Source: DASUAS01 sp963809795
GTDB lineage: Bacteria > Actinomycetota > Acidimicrobiia > IMCC26256 > DASPTH01
Assembly (NCBI GenBank): GCA_963809795.1
Contig: CAWELN010000025.1
Span: forward strand, 62,001 to 126,000
Length of the DNA: 64,000 nucleotides
Direction of reading: 5' to 3'
The stretch's first letter is position 1, and each line of letters starts with the position of its first letter. Below are positions 41,168-49,109 of the stretch, piece after piece. The notes beneath the pieces were generated by a model. The model searched no databases. It worked only from the letters and a program-made list of their open reading frames with translations, and was not told the DNA's origin. The position numbers were made by a program, and so were the translations under genes.

Positions 41168-42804
41168 TAGAGCGGCACGTTCCCGTGCTTGCGCGACGGC
41201 ATCTGCTCGCGCTTGGTGCGCAGCATCGCCAACGACCGGGCGAGCACCCTGCGCGTCTCACGCGGATCGATCACGTCGTCGACGTAGCCGCGCTCGGCCG
41301 CCACGTAGGGATTCGCGAAGCGCTCCTCGTACTCCGCGATGAGCTCGGTCCGCTTGGTCTCGACGTCGTCGGCGGCCTCGAGCTCCTTCCGGTGGATCAG
41401 GTTGACCGCGCCCGGCGCGCCCATCACCGCCACCTCGGCCGAGGGCCAGGCGAACGCGAGGTCGGCACCGATCGACTTCGAGTTCATGACGACGTATGCG
41501 CCGCCGTAGGCCTTCCGGGTGATGATCTGCACCCGGGGAACGGTGGATTCGCAGTACGCGTACAGCAGCTTGGCGCCGTGACGGATGATCCCGCCGTACT
41601 CCTGGTCGGTGCCGGGCAGGAACCCGGGCACGTCGACGAAGGTCACGAGCGGAACGTTGAACGCATCGCACGTGCGCACGAAACGGGCCGCCTTCTCGGA
41701 CGCGTCGATGTCGAGTGTGCCTGCGAGGTTCGACGGCTGGTTCCCGACGATGCCGATCGCGTGGCCGTCGATGCGCGCGAAACCGCAGACGATGTTCATC
41801 GCCCACAGCGCGTTCACCTCGAAGAACTCGCCGTCGTCGACGACCTCGGCGATGACCTTCTTCATGTCGTAGGGCTTGTTCGGCGCGTCGGGGATCAGAT
41901 CGATGATGCCGTCGCACGAACGGTCGGGCGGATCCTCCGATTCGTAGTACGGCGGGTCCTCCAGATTGTTGGCGGGGAGGAACGAGAGCAGGTAGCGCAC
42001 CTGGGCGAGCGCGGTGGCCTCGTCGTCGTAGACGAAGGCGGCCACACCCGACTTCGCCGCGTGGGTGAGCGCGCCGCCGAGCTCCTCCTGGGTGACGTCC
42101 TCGCCGGTGACCGTCTTCACGACGTCGGGCCCCGTGATGAACATGTGCGAGGTGCCCTTCACCATCACCACGAAGTCGGTGAGCGCGGGCGAGTACACCG
42201 CCCCGCCGGCGCAGGGCCCGAGGATCACGCTGATCTGCGGGATCACCCCGGACGCCTTCACGTTGCGGGAGAAGATGCCGCCGTAGGCGTCGAGCGACAC
42301 GACGCCCTCCTGGATGCGGGCACCGGCGCCGTCGTTGAGCCCGACCATGGGGGCGCCGACCGACTCGGCGAGGTCCATGACCTTGTGGATCTTCTCGGCG
42401 AACACCTCGCCGAGCGCGCCGCCGAACACGGTGAAGTCCTGGCTGAACACGAACACCTTGCGGCCGTCGACGGTGCCCCAGCCGGTGACGACGCCGTCGG
42501 TGAGCGGCCGGGTCGCCTCGATGCCGAACCCGTGCGCCCGATGGCGGGCGAGCATGTCGAGCTCCACGAACGAGCCGGGATCGAGCAGCAGGTCGATGCG
42601 CTCGCGAGCGGTGAGCTTGCCCCGCTTGTGCTGGCGCTCGACCGCCGCGTCGCTCCCCGCGTGGAGCGCCTGCTCCCGCAGCGCCGCGAGCTGCTCCAGC
42701 CGCTCCTCGATCGGGTGCGGCACCGGTCGCGGGCTCGGCGGCTCGTCGCCGTGCGGCGCCTCGGCCTCCACTTGGGTCTGCAGCGCTTCTTCCTCGGCAG
42801 CCAT
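41167..42804 (-). CDS. accD: Acyl-CoA (propionyl-CoA) carboxylase beta subunit
   Basis: The carboxyltransferase subunit transfers CO2 from biotin to acetyl- or propionyl-CoA. The sequence shows GKLTARERIDLLLDPGSFVE, FSQDFTVFGGALGEVFAEKI, GLNDGAGARIQEGVVSL, GPCAGGAVYSPALTDF and TFVDVPGFLPGTDQEYGGII, all typical of the PccB/AccD family. An Asp in the AGGAVYSPALTDF region is usual in propionyl-specific enzymes. The ATG at 42804 (MAAEEEAL) is chosen over a longer unconserved N terminus. Length is 545 aa. It heads an operon with accE. The biotin-carrying alpha subunit is not in the window. Confidence 0.92.
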   Translation of the reverse strand: MAAEEEALQTQVEAEAPHGDEPPSPRPVPHPIEERLEQLAALREQALHAGSDAAVERQHKRGKLTARERIDLLLDPGSFVELDMLARHRAHGFGIEATRPLTDGVVTGWGTVDGRKVFVFSQDFTVFGGALGEVFAEKIHKVMDLAESVGAPMVGLNDGAGARIQEGVVSLDAYGGIFSRNVKASGVIPQISVILGPCAGGAVYSPALTDFVVMVKGTSHMFITGPDVVKTVTGEDVTQEELGGALTHAAKSGVAAFVYDDEATALAQVRYLLSFLPANNLEDPPYYESEDPPDRSCDGIIDLIPDAPNKPYDMKKVIAEVVDDGEFFEVNALWAMNIVCGFARIDGHAIGIVGNQPSNLAGTLDIDASEKAARFVRTCDAFNVPLVTFVDVPGFLPGTDQEYGGIIRHGAKLLYAYCESTVPRVQIITRKAYGGAYVVMNSKSIGADLAFAWPSAEVAVMGAPGAVNLIHRKELEAADDVETKRTELIAEYEERFANPYVAAERGYVDDVIDPRETRRVLARSLAMLRTKREQMPSRKHGNVPL

Positions 42805-42829
42805 ATGCGCCGAGGTTACCGGCGCGCGG

Positions 42830-42858
42830 GACGGCCCCGCCGGAGCGGCGGGGCCGTC
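42830..42858 (-). terminator. Perfect 12-bp hairpin after hsp20
   Basis: GACGGCCCCGCC-ggagc-GGCGGGGCCGTC is a perfect stem of 12 bp with a 5-nt loop, 20 nt after the hsp20 stop and 25 nt before the accD start on the minus strand. It probably separates the two transcripts. No U-tract is present. Confidence 0.75.
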
Positions 42859-42877
42859 GTCACGGGTGCGGCAGAGG

Positions 42878-43288
42878 TCAGTTGGTGGCGCCGGCCTCGA
42901 TCGGCTCGGGGGCACCGACGTGGATCTCGACCTTGCGGGGCTTCGCCTGCTCGGCCACCGGGATGGTGAGGGTCAGGACACCGGCGTCGTAGGACGCCTC
43001 GAGCCGGTCGGTGTCGAGCGACTCGCCGAGGGTCACCTGGCGGGTGACCGCGCCCTGCGCGCGCTCGCGGACGAGGACCTCGGCACCCTCGGCCGGTGCC
43101 CACGACCGCTCGGCCCGCACGGTGAGGACGTTGCGCTCGACTTCGACGTCGATCGACTCGGGCGAGACGCCGGGCAGATCGAAGCGGAGCTCGACGTTCT
43201 GGTCGTGGCGGACGGCGTCCATCGGCATCCAGCTGCGACGGGCAGCAGGACGGTCGAACGTGCGGAAGGGGTCGTAACGGACGAGCAT
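42878..43288 (-). CDS. Small heat-shock protein (Hsp20/alpha-crystallin)
   Basis: A 136-aa ATP-independent chaperone. The alpha-crystallin domain spans about 35-125: HDQNVELRFDLPGVSPESID, VERNVLTVRAERSW, LGESLDTDRLEASYDAGVLTLTIP (parts) and the C-terminal motif region PRKVEIHV. The start at 43288 (MLVRYDPFRTFDRP) has GGAGG 8 nt upstream and matches the family N terminus. A HAIR operator lies upstream (43362-43381), so the gene is probably controlled by HspR. Confidence 0.93.
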   Translation of the reverse strand: MLVRYDPFRTFDRPAARRSWMPMDAVRHDQNVELRFDLPGVSPESIDVEVERNVLTVRAERSWAPAEGAEVLVRERAQGAVTRQVTLGESLDTDRLEASYDAGVLTLTIPVAEQAKPRKVEIHVGAPEPIEAGATN

Positions 43289-43361
43289 GGCAAACCTCCA
43301 GGTGTGTGGATCTCGCACAACCGGTGGTGCCGACGGGCCTATTCCTCGATTGACAGAAAAG

Positions 43362-43381
43362 TTGAGCGCAGTCCGCTCAAG
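43362..43381 (-). promoter_or_regulatory. HAIR element (HspR operator) upstream of hsp20
   Basis: TTGAG-N9-CTCAAG, written out as TTGAGCG-cagtc-CGCTCAA, fits the HspR-associated inverted repeat (CTTGAGT-N7-ACTCAAG) in both arm sequence and spacing. It is 73 nt upstream of the hsp20 start and abuts the stop codon of the epimerase gene. Confidence 0.75.
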
Positions 43382-43780
43382 TCACTCCTGGACCAGCTCG
43401 ACCAGGGTGCCGAAGGCCCCCTTGGGGTGCACGAACGCCACCGTCGTGCCCCGGCTCCCCGGCCGCGGCTCCTCGTCGATCAGCCGACCGCCCTCGGCCC
43501 GGACCCGCTCGACCGCGGCGGCGCAGTCGTCGACCCGGTAGCCCACGTGGTGGAGGCCCTCCCCCTTGTTCTGGAGGAACTTGGCGACGGTCGAGTCGTC
43601 GCGGATCGGCGTGAGCAGCTGGACGTACGAGTCGGCCACCTTCAGCAGGGCCTCCTCGACACCGTCGCGCTCGACGACCTCACGATGCTCGACCTCGACG
43701 CCGTAGGTGTCGCGGTAGTACTCGATCGCGGCCTCGAGGTCGTTGACGGCGATGGCGATGTGGTCGATCTCGGTGAGCAT
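43382..43780 (-). CDS. mce: Methylmalonyl-CoA/ethylmalonyl-CoA epimerase
   Basis: A 132-aa VOC-fold enzyme that interconverts the epimers of methylmalonyl-CoA and ethylmalonyl-CoA. Metal ligands are in EIDHIAIAVNDLEAAIEYYR, GEGLHHVGYRVDDCAAAVER and the C-terminal Glu (GAFGTLVELVQE). The start ATG overlaps the ccr stop (TGATG), so the two are translationally coupled. In the ethylmalonyl-CoA pathway the epimerase acts directly after Ccr, which matches this arrangement. Confidence 0.92.
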   Translation of the reverse strand: MLTEIDHIAIAVNDLEAAIEYYRDTYGVEVEHREVVERDGVEEALLKVADSYVQLLTPIRDDSTVAKFLQNKGEGLHHVGYRVDDCAAAVERVRAEGGRLIDEEPRPGSRGTTVAFVHPKGAFGTLVELVQE

Positions 43781-45123
43781 CAGGGGTTCCTCCGAAAGAG
43801 CGTGATCTGGTCGAGGTGCCGCTCGCGGAGCTCGGGGTCGGTCACGCCGAGGCCCTCCTCGGGCGCCAGCACCAGCACTCCGAGCTTGCCCTCGTGCAGG
43901 TTGTGGTGCACCTGGTTGACCGCCTCGGCGACCTCGTCGAAGGGGAAGACGGCCGAGAGGACCGGATGGATCCGGCCCTCCCCGATGAGCCGGTTCGCCT
44001 CCCACGCCTCGCGGTAGTTGGCGAAGTGGCAGCCCTTGAGCGTCTTCTGGTTCATCCAGAGGTAGCGGTTGTCGTACTCGATCATGAATCCGCTCGTCGC
44101 CGCGCAGGTGACGATGGTGCCGCCCCGCGTGCACACGAACACCGACGCGCCCATGGTCGAACGACCAGGGTGCTCGAACACGATGTCGGGATCGCGGCCG
44201 ACGAGCTCCCGGATCCGCTTGCCGAGCCGTCGCCACTCGGCCGGGTCCTGGGTCTGCTCGTCCTTCCAGAACTCGAAGCCCTCGGCCTTGCGGTCGATCA
44301 CGTGCTCCACGCCCAGTGCGTGGAGCAGCTCGGCCCGCTCGGGGCTCGACACGACGCCGATCGGCGTGCCGCCGCCGTTGAGCACGTATTGGCACGCGTA
44401 CGCGCCGATCCCGCCGCTGGCGCCCCAGATGAGGACGGTCTGGCCCTGTGCCATCTGGGCGCCGTTCGGGCTCACGAGCATCCGGTAGCTGGTCGAATTG
44501 GTGAGCGCGTTGACCGCCGCCTCCTCCCAGGTGAGGTGCGCCGGCTTCGGCATCAGCTGGTTGGCCTTCACCAGGGCGAGCTCGCCGAGCCCGCCGTAGT
44601 TGGTCTCGTAGCCCCAGATGCGCTGGTTGGTGGCGAGCATCGAGTCGTCGTGCGCGCTCGGGTCCTGGTCGTCGACGTGGTTGCAGTGCACGGTGACCGG
44701 GTCGCCGGGTTGCCAGACCCGCACCGCCGAGCCGACCCGCAGCACGACGCCGGCGGCGTCGCTGCCGACGACGTGGAACGGCTGGTCGTGCCGGGCGCCC
44801 CAGACGCTCTCGCGCCCGAGTCGTTGCAGGAAGCCGAAGGTGGGCAGCGGCTCGAAGATCGACGTCCAGACGGTGTTGAAGTTGATCGACGACGCCATCA
44901 CCGCGACCAGCGCCTCGTCGGGTGCCAGCTCCGGCAACGGGACGTCGTCGAGGTGGAGCGACTTCCGGGGGTCCTTCTGGTCCGACGGCACGCCCGCGAA
45001 CATCTCCTGCTCGTCGGCCCGCACCACCGCACCGCGGTACGAGAGGGGGAGCGGGAGCCCGCCGAGCTCCTCGGCCGTGGCGCCCCGGACGATTGCGTCC
45101 CGGATGGCGGCGATCTCCGTCAT
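43780..45123 (-). CDS. ccr: Crotonyl-CoA carboxylase/reductase
   Basis: Ccr reductively carboxylates crotonyl-CoA to (2S)-ethylmalonyl-CoA using NADPH. The sequence follows Streptomyces Ccr closely: DPRKSLHLDDVPLPEL, SINFNTVWTSIFEPLPTFGF, HVVGSDAAGVVLRVG, QRIWGYETNYGGLGE, LIWGASGGIGAYACQYVLNG, HPGRSTMGASVFVCTRGGTI and LAPEEGLGVTDPELRERHLD. It is a medium-chain dehydrogenase/reductase with the carboxylating-subfamily Asn and Phe residues near the active site. The ATG at 45123 (MTEIAAIRDAIVRG) is preferred; TACCGT 8 nt upstream suggests a leaderless start. An ATG at 45141 is an alternative. It is divergent from the thiolase gene. Confidence 0.94.
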   Translation of the reverse strand: MTEIAAIRDAIVRGATAEELGGLPLPLSYRGAVVRADEQEMFAGVPSDQKDPRKSLHLDDVPLPELAPDEALVAVMASSINFNTVWTSIFEPLPTFGFLQRLGRESVWGARHDQPFHVVGSDAAGVVLRVGSAVRVWQPGDPVTVHCNHVDDQDPSAHDDSMLATNQRIWGYETNYGGLGELALVKANQLMPKPAHLTWEEAAVNALTNSTSYRMLVSPNGAQMAQGQTVLIWGASGGIGAYACQYVLNGGGTPIGVVSSPERAELLHALGVEHVIDRKAEGFEFWKDEQTQDPAEWRRLGKRIRELVGRDPDIVFEHPGRSTMGASVFVCTRGGTIVTCAATSGFMIEYDNRYLWMNQKTLKGCHFANYREAWEANRLIGEGRIHPVLSAVFPFDEVAEAVNQVHHNLHEGKLGVLVLAPEEGLGVTDPELRERHLDQITLFRRNP

Positions 45124-45128
45124 GGCGG

Positions 45129-45144
45129 GCGACGGTACCATCGC
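45129..45144. promoter_or_regulatory. Interrupted palindrome between ccr and thiolase genes
   Basis: GCGACGGTACCATCGC is a 16-nt palindrome with one mismatched pair. It lies in the 53-nt gap between the divergent ccr and thiolase genes and overlaps the proposed ccr -10 box, a suitable place for a shared operator. The regulator is unknown. Confidence 0.4.
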
Positions 45145-45176
45145 GGGTCGATTGCCACTCTTTCGGGGGGTTTCCC

Positions 45177-46363
45177 ATGCCCGGTTCGGTCATCGTCTCG
45201 TCCGCCCGCACTCCCATCGGCAAGCTCTCCGGCGCGCTGGCCTCGTTCGAGGCCACCGACCTCGGTGGACACGCCATCGCGGCCGCGCTCGAGCGGGCCG
45301 GAATCAGCGGCGACCAGGTCGACTACGTGCTGCTCGGGCAGGTGCTGCAGGCCGGCGCGGGGCAGATGCCCGCCCGCCAGGCGGCGGTGAAGGGCGGCAT
45401 CCCACTGTCGGTGCCGTCGATGACGGTCAACAAGGTGTGCCTCTCCGGGATCGACGCGATCTACCTCGCCGACCAGATGATCCAGGCGGGCGACGCCGAG
45501 GTCGTGGTCGCCGGCGGCATGGAGTCGATGACGAAGGCGCCGTACCTCTTGAAGCGGGCGCGCGAGGGCTACCGGATGGGCAACGGCGAGCTGCTCGACT
45601 CGATGATCGACGACGGCCTGTGGTGCGCGTTCGACGCCGTCCACATGGGCGCCGGCACCGAGCGCTACACGGGTGAGATGGGTGGCATCACGCGCGACAT
45701 GCAGGACGACGTCGCGGCGAAGAGCCACGAGCGCGCCGCGGCCGCCATGAAGGAAGGCCGGCTCGCGGAGGAGATCGCGCCGATCGAGATCCCGCAGCGC
45801 AAGGGCGACCCGATCCTCGTCGACACCGACGAGGGTGTGCGGCCCGGTACGACGAGCGAGTCGCTCGGCAACCTGCGCCCGGCGTTCGCGAAGGACGGCA
45901 CCATCACCGCCGGCAACGCGTCGCAGATCTCCGACGGGGCGGCGGCGGTCGTGGTCACGTCGGCGGCCAAGGCCGAGCAGCTCGGCCTCTCGCCCCTTGC
46001 CGAGCTGGTGAGCTTCGGGATGGTGGCGGGTCCCGACCCGTCACTGCTGACCCAGCCGTCCGCGCGCGATCAACCGCGCGCTCGATCGGGCCGGACATGA
46101 AGGTCTCGGACCTCGACCTGTTCGAGCTCAACGAGGCGTTCGCCGCCGTCGGCCTGGCCTCGATGCGCGACCTGGGCATCACCGACGACGTCGTCAACGT
46201 CAACGGCGGCGCCATCGCTCTCGGGCACCCGATCGGGATGTCGGGCACGCGCGTGGTGCTCACGCTGGTCAACGAGCTCCGTCGTCGCGGCGGCGGGCTC
46301 GGAGCCGCGGCCCTCTGCGGCGGTGGCGGCCAGGGCGAGGCGGCGATCGTCCGCGCCCTGTAG
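45177..46363 (+). CDS. Acetyl-CoA acetyltransferase (thiolase), frameshifted
   Basis: The first frame (to about 46060) has VSSARTPIGKLSGALASFEA, the nucleophile Cys in VNKVCLSGIDAIYL, GGMESMTKAPYLL and GNASQISDGAAAVVV. The last frame (46097-46363) has FELNEAFAAVGLASMRD, GGAIALGHPIGMSGTR with the catalytic His, and ALCGGGGQGEAAI with the acid/base Cys. Two extra bases, near 46061-46067 and at about 46096, separate the parts; correcting them restores RAINRALDRAGMKVSDLDLF. It condenses two acetyl-CoA to acetoacetyl-CoA, the entry of the ethylmalonyl-CoA pathway. It is divergent from ccr. Confidence 0.85.
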
Positions 46364-46369
46364 CCGGCC

Positions 46370-46630
46370 GTGCCCTCGTGCCCGTTGCGCGCCCTCACCG
46401 GTGTGCCGTGCCCCTTCTGCGGGATGACCCGGGGCACGATCGCCCTCGTCCACGGTGACGTGCTCCACTCGCTCGCGCTGAACCCGGGCGTCCTGCTGGC
46501 CGTGGCGACCGCGGCCGTCCTGCTGTGGCGACGTCCGCGAGTGTCCCTCCCCACCTGGGTACCGTGGGCCGTCGTCGGCGCGCTCTGGGCCTTCCAGCTG
46601 CTCAAGTACGCGACGGGCCGCCCCCTCTGA
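46370..46630 (+). CDS. DUF2752-type small membrane protein
   Basis: An 86-aa protein with the DUF2752 signature VPCPFCGMTRGTIALVHGD followed by membrane helices NPGVLLAVATAAVLLW and WVPWAVVGALWAFQLLKYA. The paired cysteines (CPFCG) resemble a metal or redox site, but the family function is unknown. The GTG start is 6 nt after the thiolase stop. A 16-nt gap separates it from the next membrane protein gene. Confidence 0.75.
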   Translation: MPSCPLRALTGVPCPFCGMTRGTIALVHGDVLHSLALNPGVLLAVATAAVLLWRRPRVSLPTWVPWAVVGALWAFQLLKYATGRPL

Positions 46631-46646
46631 CCGAAAGGGAGAGTCC

Positions 46647-47342
46647 ATGTCGATGGAACAGCCCCCGCCGCCCCCGCCGCCCCCGCCCGGCTCCGGAGGG
46701 TACGGCGCGACGTCGCCCGCCAACTTCGCGATGGGCGACGCGCTCAGCTACGGCTGGAACGCGTACTGGAAGAACATCGGTCCCATGCTGGTCATCGCGG
46801 TGGTCGTGGTCCTCATCCAGATCGCGTTCAGCGCCGTCGCGAGCTCCATCGACGCCACGGTGCCACGGGTCCTGGTGCAGATCATCGGCAACCTGGTGGG
46901 GCTGCTCATCACCCTGGGGTGGCTGCGGGTCGCGCTCGGGATCACCAACGGCGTGAAACCCGAGCTCGCCGACGTCTTCAAGGCGGAGGGCTACGGGGTC
47001 TTCCTGCTCGCGTCCATCCTCTTCTACATCGGCGTGGTGATCGGCCTGATCCTGCTGATCATCCCCGGCATCATCTTCATCGCGACGTTCGGGTTCTACG
47101 GCTTCGTGATCGCGGAGCGCGGCGAGGGTGTGGCCGTGCTCGAGTCGCTCCAGCGGTCGGCCGAGCTCACGCGCGGCCACCGCTGGACGCTCTTCGGGAT
47201 GGCGATCGTGCTGTTCCTCGTGAACATCGTGGGCCTGATCGCGTGCTTCGTGGGCGTGGTCTTCACGCTCGGCATCACGCTGATCACCTGGGCGTACCTC
47301 TACCGCGCCCTCAACGGCCAGACCGTGACCCCCTGGCAGTAG
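46647..47342 (+). CDS. Multi-pass membrane protein with Pro-rich N terminus
   Basis: A 231-aa protein. The N terminus is a proline tract (MEQPPPPPPPPPGSGG), followed by about five hydrophobic segments: IGPMLVIAVVVVLIQIAFSA, VQIIGNLVGLLITLGWLRVA, GVFLLASILFYIGVVIGLIL, LIIPGIIFIATFGFYGFVI and FLVNIVGLIACFVGVVFTLG. The layout is similar to the DUF975/glycerophosphodiesterase membrane domain family. GGGAGAG lies upstream of the ATG. No catalytic residues are visible. Confidence 0.7.
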   Translation: MSMEQPPPPPPPPPGSGGYGATSPANFAMGDALSYGWNAYWKNIGPMLVIAVVVVLIQIAFSAVASSIDATVPRVLVQIIGNLVGLLITLGWLRVALGITNGVKPELADVFKAEGYGVFLLASILFYIGVVIGLILLIIPGIIFIATFGFYGFVIAERGEGVAVLESLQRSAELTRGHRWTLFGMAIVLFLVNIVGLIACFVGVVFTLGITLITWAYLYRALNGQTVTPWQ

Positions 47343-47352
47343 CGCCGGAGGG

Positions 47353-48018
47353 CTACTGCAGGCTGAACGGCGGGTACTCGTCGGTGAGGAACAAGATGTA
47401 CGCGTACACCCTCGTGTACCAGCGGGCGTAGCCGACGACGAAGTCGCGCATCCCCTCGGGCCACTTACCGGTGAACAGCACCGCGAAGAAGCCGATGACC
47501 ACCACGACGAACGCGGCGATGCCGAGCAGCCACAGCACGATGTAGTGCGGGATGGCCAGGAGCCACTTCACCAGCGGCAGCCAGCGGTTCATCTCGCCGG
47601 GGTCGTCGACGTCGACGACCGCGGCGTCGGGGACCACCGCCGCCGGGTCGGTGGCGAAGTCGAACGGCGGGTACTCGTCGCGCATGAAGGCCACGAAGCT
47701 GGAGACCCGCCAGTTGTACCGGAGGTACATCGTCTGGAACCGGAGGAACGGGTTCCGCCGGGTGAACAGGACGGTGAAGAACGACACGACCCAGAGCACG
47801 AAGGCGGCGATGCCCAGGACGTAGAGCACGATCCACTGCGGGATCGCCAGCAGCCAGTTGACCAGCGGTCGCCAGTTCTGCTCGTCGTAGCCGCGCTCGA
47901 GCTCCAGCCGGACCGGGTACCCGCCGCCGCCGCCGTCGCCGAACCCCCCGGACGACGGCGCGGGCGGCGGCGCCGGCGGTGGTGAGGCGGGCGGTGGCGC
48001 GGGCGTCTGGTCGGACAT
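47353..48018 (-). CDS. Membrane protein with two DUF4389 repeats
   Basis: After a Pro/Gly-rich N terminus, two homologous units occur: RPLVNWLLAIPQWIVLYVLG ... RNPFLRFQTMYLRYNWRVSS with DEYPPFDF, and LPLVKWLLAIPHYIVLWLLG ... YARWYTRVYAYILFLTDEYP with PPFSLQ. Each has two membrane helices and a C-terminal 'TDEYPPF' signature of DUF4389. The function is unknown. Length is 221 aa. It converges with the previous gene, stops 10 nt apart. Confidence 0.8.
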   Translation of the reverse strand: MSDQTPAPPPASPPPAPPPAPSSGGFGDGGGGGYPVRLELERGYDEQNWRPLVNWLLAIPQWIVLYVLGIAAFVLWVVSFFTVLFTRRNPFLRFQTMYLRYNWRVSSFVAFMRDEYPPFDFATDPAAVVPDAAVVDVDDPGEMNRWLPLVKWLLAIPHYIVLWLLGIAAFVVVVIGFFAVLFTGKWPEGMRDFVVGYARWYTRVYAYILFLTDEYPPFSLQ

Positions 48019-48100
48019 CGGTCGACTCCTCCCCTCCCGGCGTCACGCCGGAGTCCGGTACAGGCTCGCGCGAATTCGGGGAGGATGGGCGGATCGCCGC

Positions 48101-48709
48101 TCAGGCGTCGACTTCGCGGCGCCCCTCGAGCGCCCGTCCCAGCGTGACCTCGTCGGCGTACTCGAGGTCGCCGCCGACCGGGAGCCCGCTGGCGATGCGG
48201 GTCGTCCGCATGCCGAGGGGCTTGAGCAGCCGGGCGAGGTACATGGCCGTGGCCTCTCCCTCGATGTTGGGGTTGGTGGCCAGGATCACCTCGGTGACGC
48301 CCTCGGCGTCGACCCGGGCGAGCAGCTCCTTCACCCGCAGCTGCTCGGGCCCGATGCCCTCGATCGGGGAGATCGCGCCCTGGAGCACGTGGTAGCGGCC
48401 ACCGAACTCGTGGGTCCGCTCGACGGCGACGATGTCGCGCGGCTCCTCCACCACGCACAGCAGCGCGGAGTCGCGCCGCTCGTCGAGGCAGTACCCGCAC
48501 AGCTCGCCCTCGGCGATGTTGAAGCACCGGCGACACCAGGTGACGCGCTCCTTCGCCTCGGTGATGACCCGGGCGAGGCGGTTGGCGTCCTCGGGCGCGG
48601 CCTTGAGGAGGTAGAACGCGATCCGCTGCGCCGACTTCGGCCCGACCCCGGGGAGGCGGCCCAACTCGTCGATCAGGGCTTGGACGGACGCGGCGTACGG
48701 GCTGCTCAC
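48101..48709 (-). CDS. recR: Recombination protein RecR
   Basis: RecR acts with RecF/RecO in gap repair by RecA loading. The helix-hairpin-helix LPGVGPKSAQRIAFYLL, the zinc finger CRRCFNIAEGELCGYCLD and the Toprim domain (LLCVVEEPRDIVAVERTHEF, VILATNPNIEGEATAMYLA) are all present. Length (202 aa) is standard. The GTG start lies 3 nt after the ybaB stop, in the common dnaX-ybaB-recR order. Confidence 0.95.
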   Translation of the reverse strand: MSSPYAASVQALIDELGRLPGVGPKSAQRIAFYLLKAAPEDANRLARVITEAKERVTWCRRCFNIAEGELCGYCLDERRDSALLCVVEEPRDIVAVERTHEFGGRYHVLQGAISPIEGIGPEQLRVKELLARVDAEGVTEVILATNPNIEGEATAMYLARLLKPLGMRTTRIASGLPVGGDLEYADEVTLGRALEGRREVDA

Positions 48710-48712
48710 GCG

Positions 48713-49096
48713 TCAGCCGAGCAGACCACCGAGGTCGCCCAGGCTGCCGAGGTCGAGTCCGCCGGTGACGCCACCGAGGCTCTCGCTCTGCATCTCCTGA
48801 GCACGCCGCAGGCCGTCGCCCACGGCGGCGAGGACGAGGTCCTCGAGCATCTCGACGTCGTCGGGGTCGACGACCTCGGGCGCGATGTGCACCGACTGCA
48901 CCTCACCGGAGCCCGTCACCACGACCTTCACCATGCCGCCACCGGCCGAGCCCTCGACCGTCGCCGCGGCCAGCGCATCCTGCGCCGCGGCCATGTCGGC
49001 CTGCATCTTCTGCATCTGCTTCATCATCTGGTTCAGTCCCTGACCACCGCCGCCGCCACCCGGCATCGGTGGTCGGCCGCCTTGACCCTTCGGCAT
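48713..49096 (-). CDS. ybaB: Nucleoid-associated protein YbaB/EbfC family
   Basis: A 127-aa DNA-binding protein. The family core is NQMMKQMQKMQADMAAAQDA, VEGSAGGGMVKVVVTGSGEV and VVDPDDVEMLEDLVLAAVGD. A Gly/Pro-rich N-terminal extension (QGGRPPMPGGGGGGQG) precedes it. It sits between dnaX and recR, as in many bacteria, with 13-nt and 3-nt gaps. Confidence 0.93.
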   Translation of the reverse strand: MPKGQGGRPPMPGGGGGGQGLNQMMKQMQKMQADMAAAQDALAAATVEGSAGGGMVKVVVTGSGEVQSVHIAPEVVDPDDVEMLEDLVLAAVGDGLRRAQEMQSESLGGVTGGLDLGSLGDLGGLLG

Positions 49097-49109
49097 GGTT
49101 TTCCTCGTC

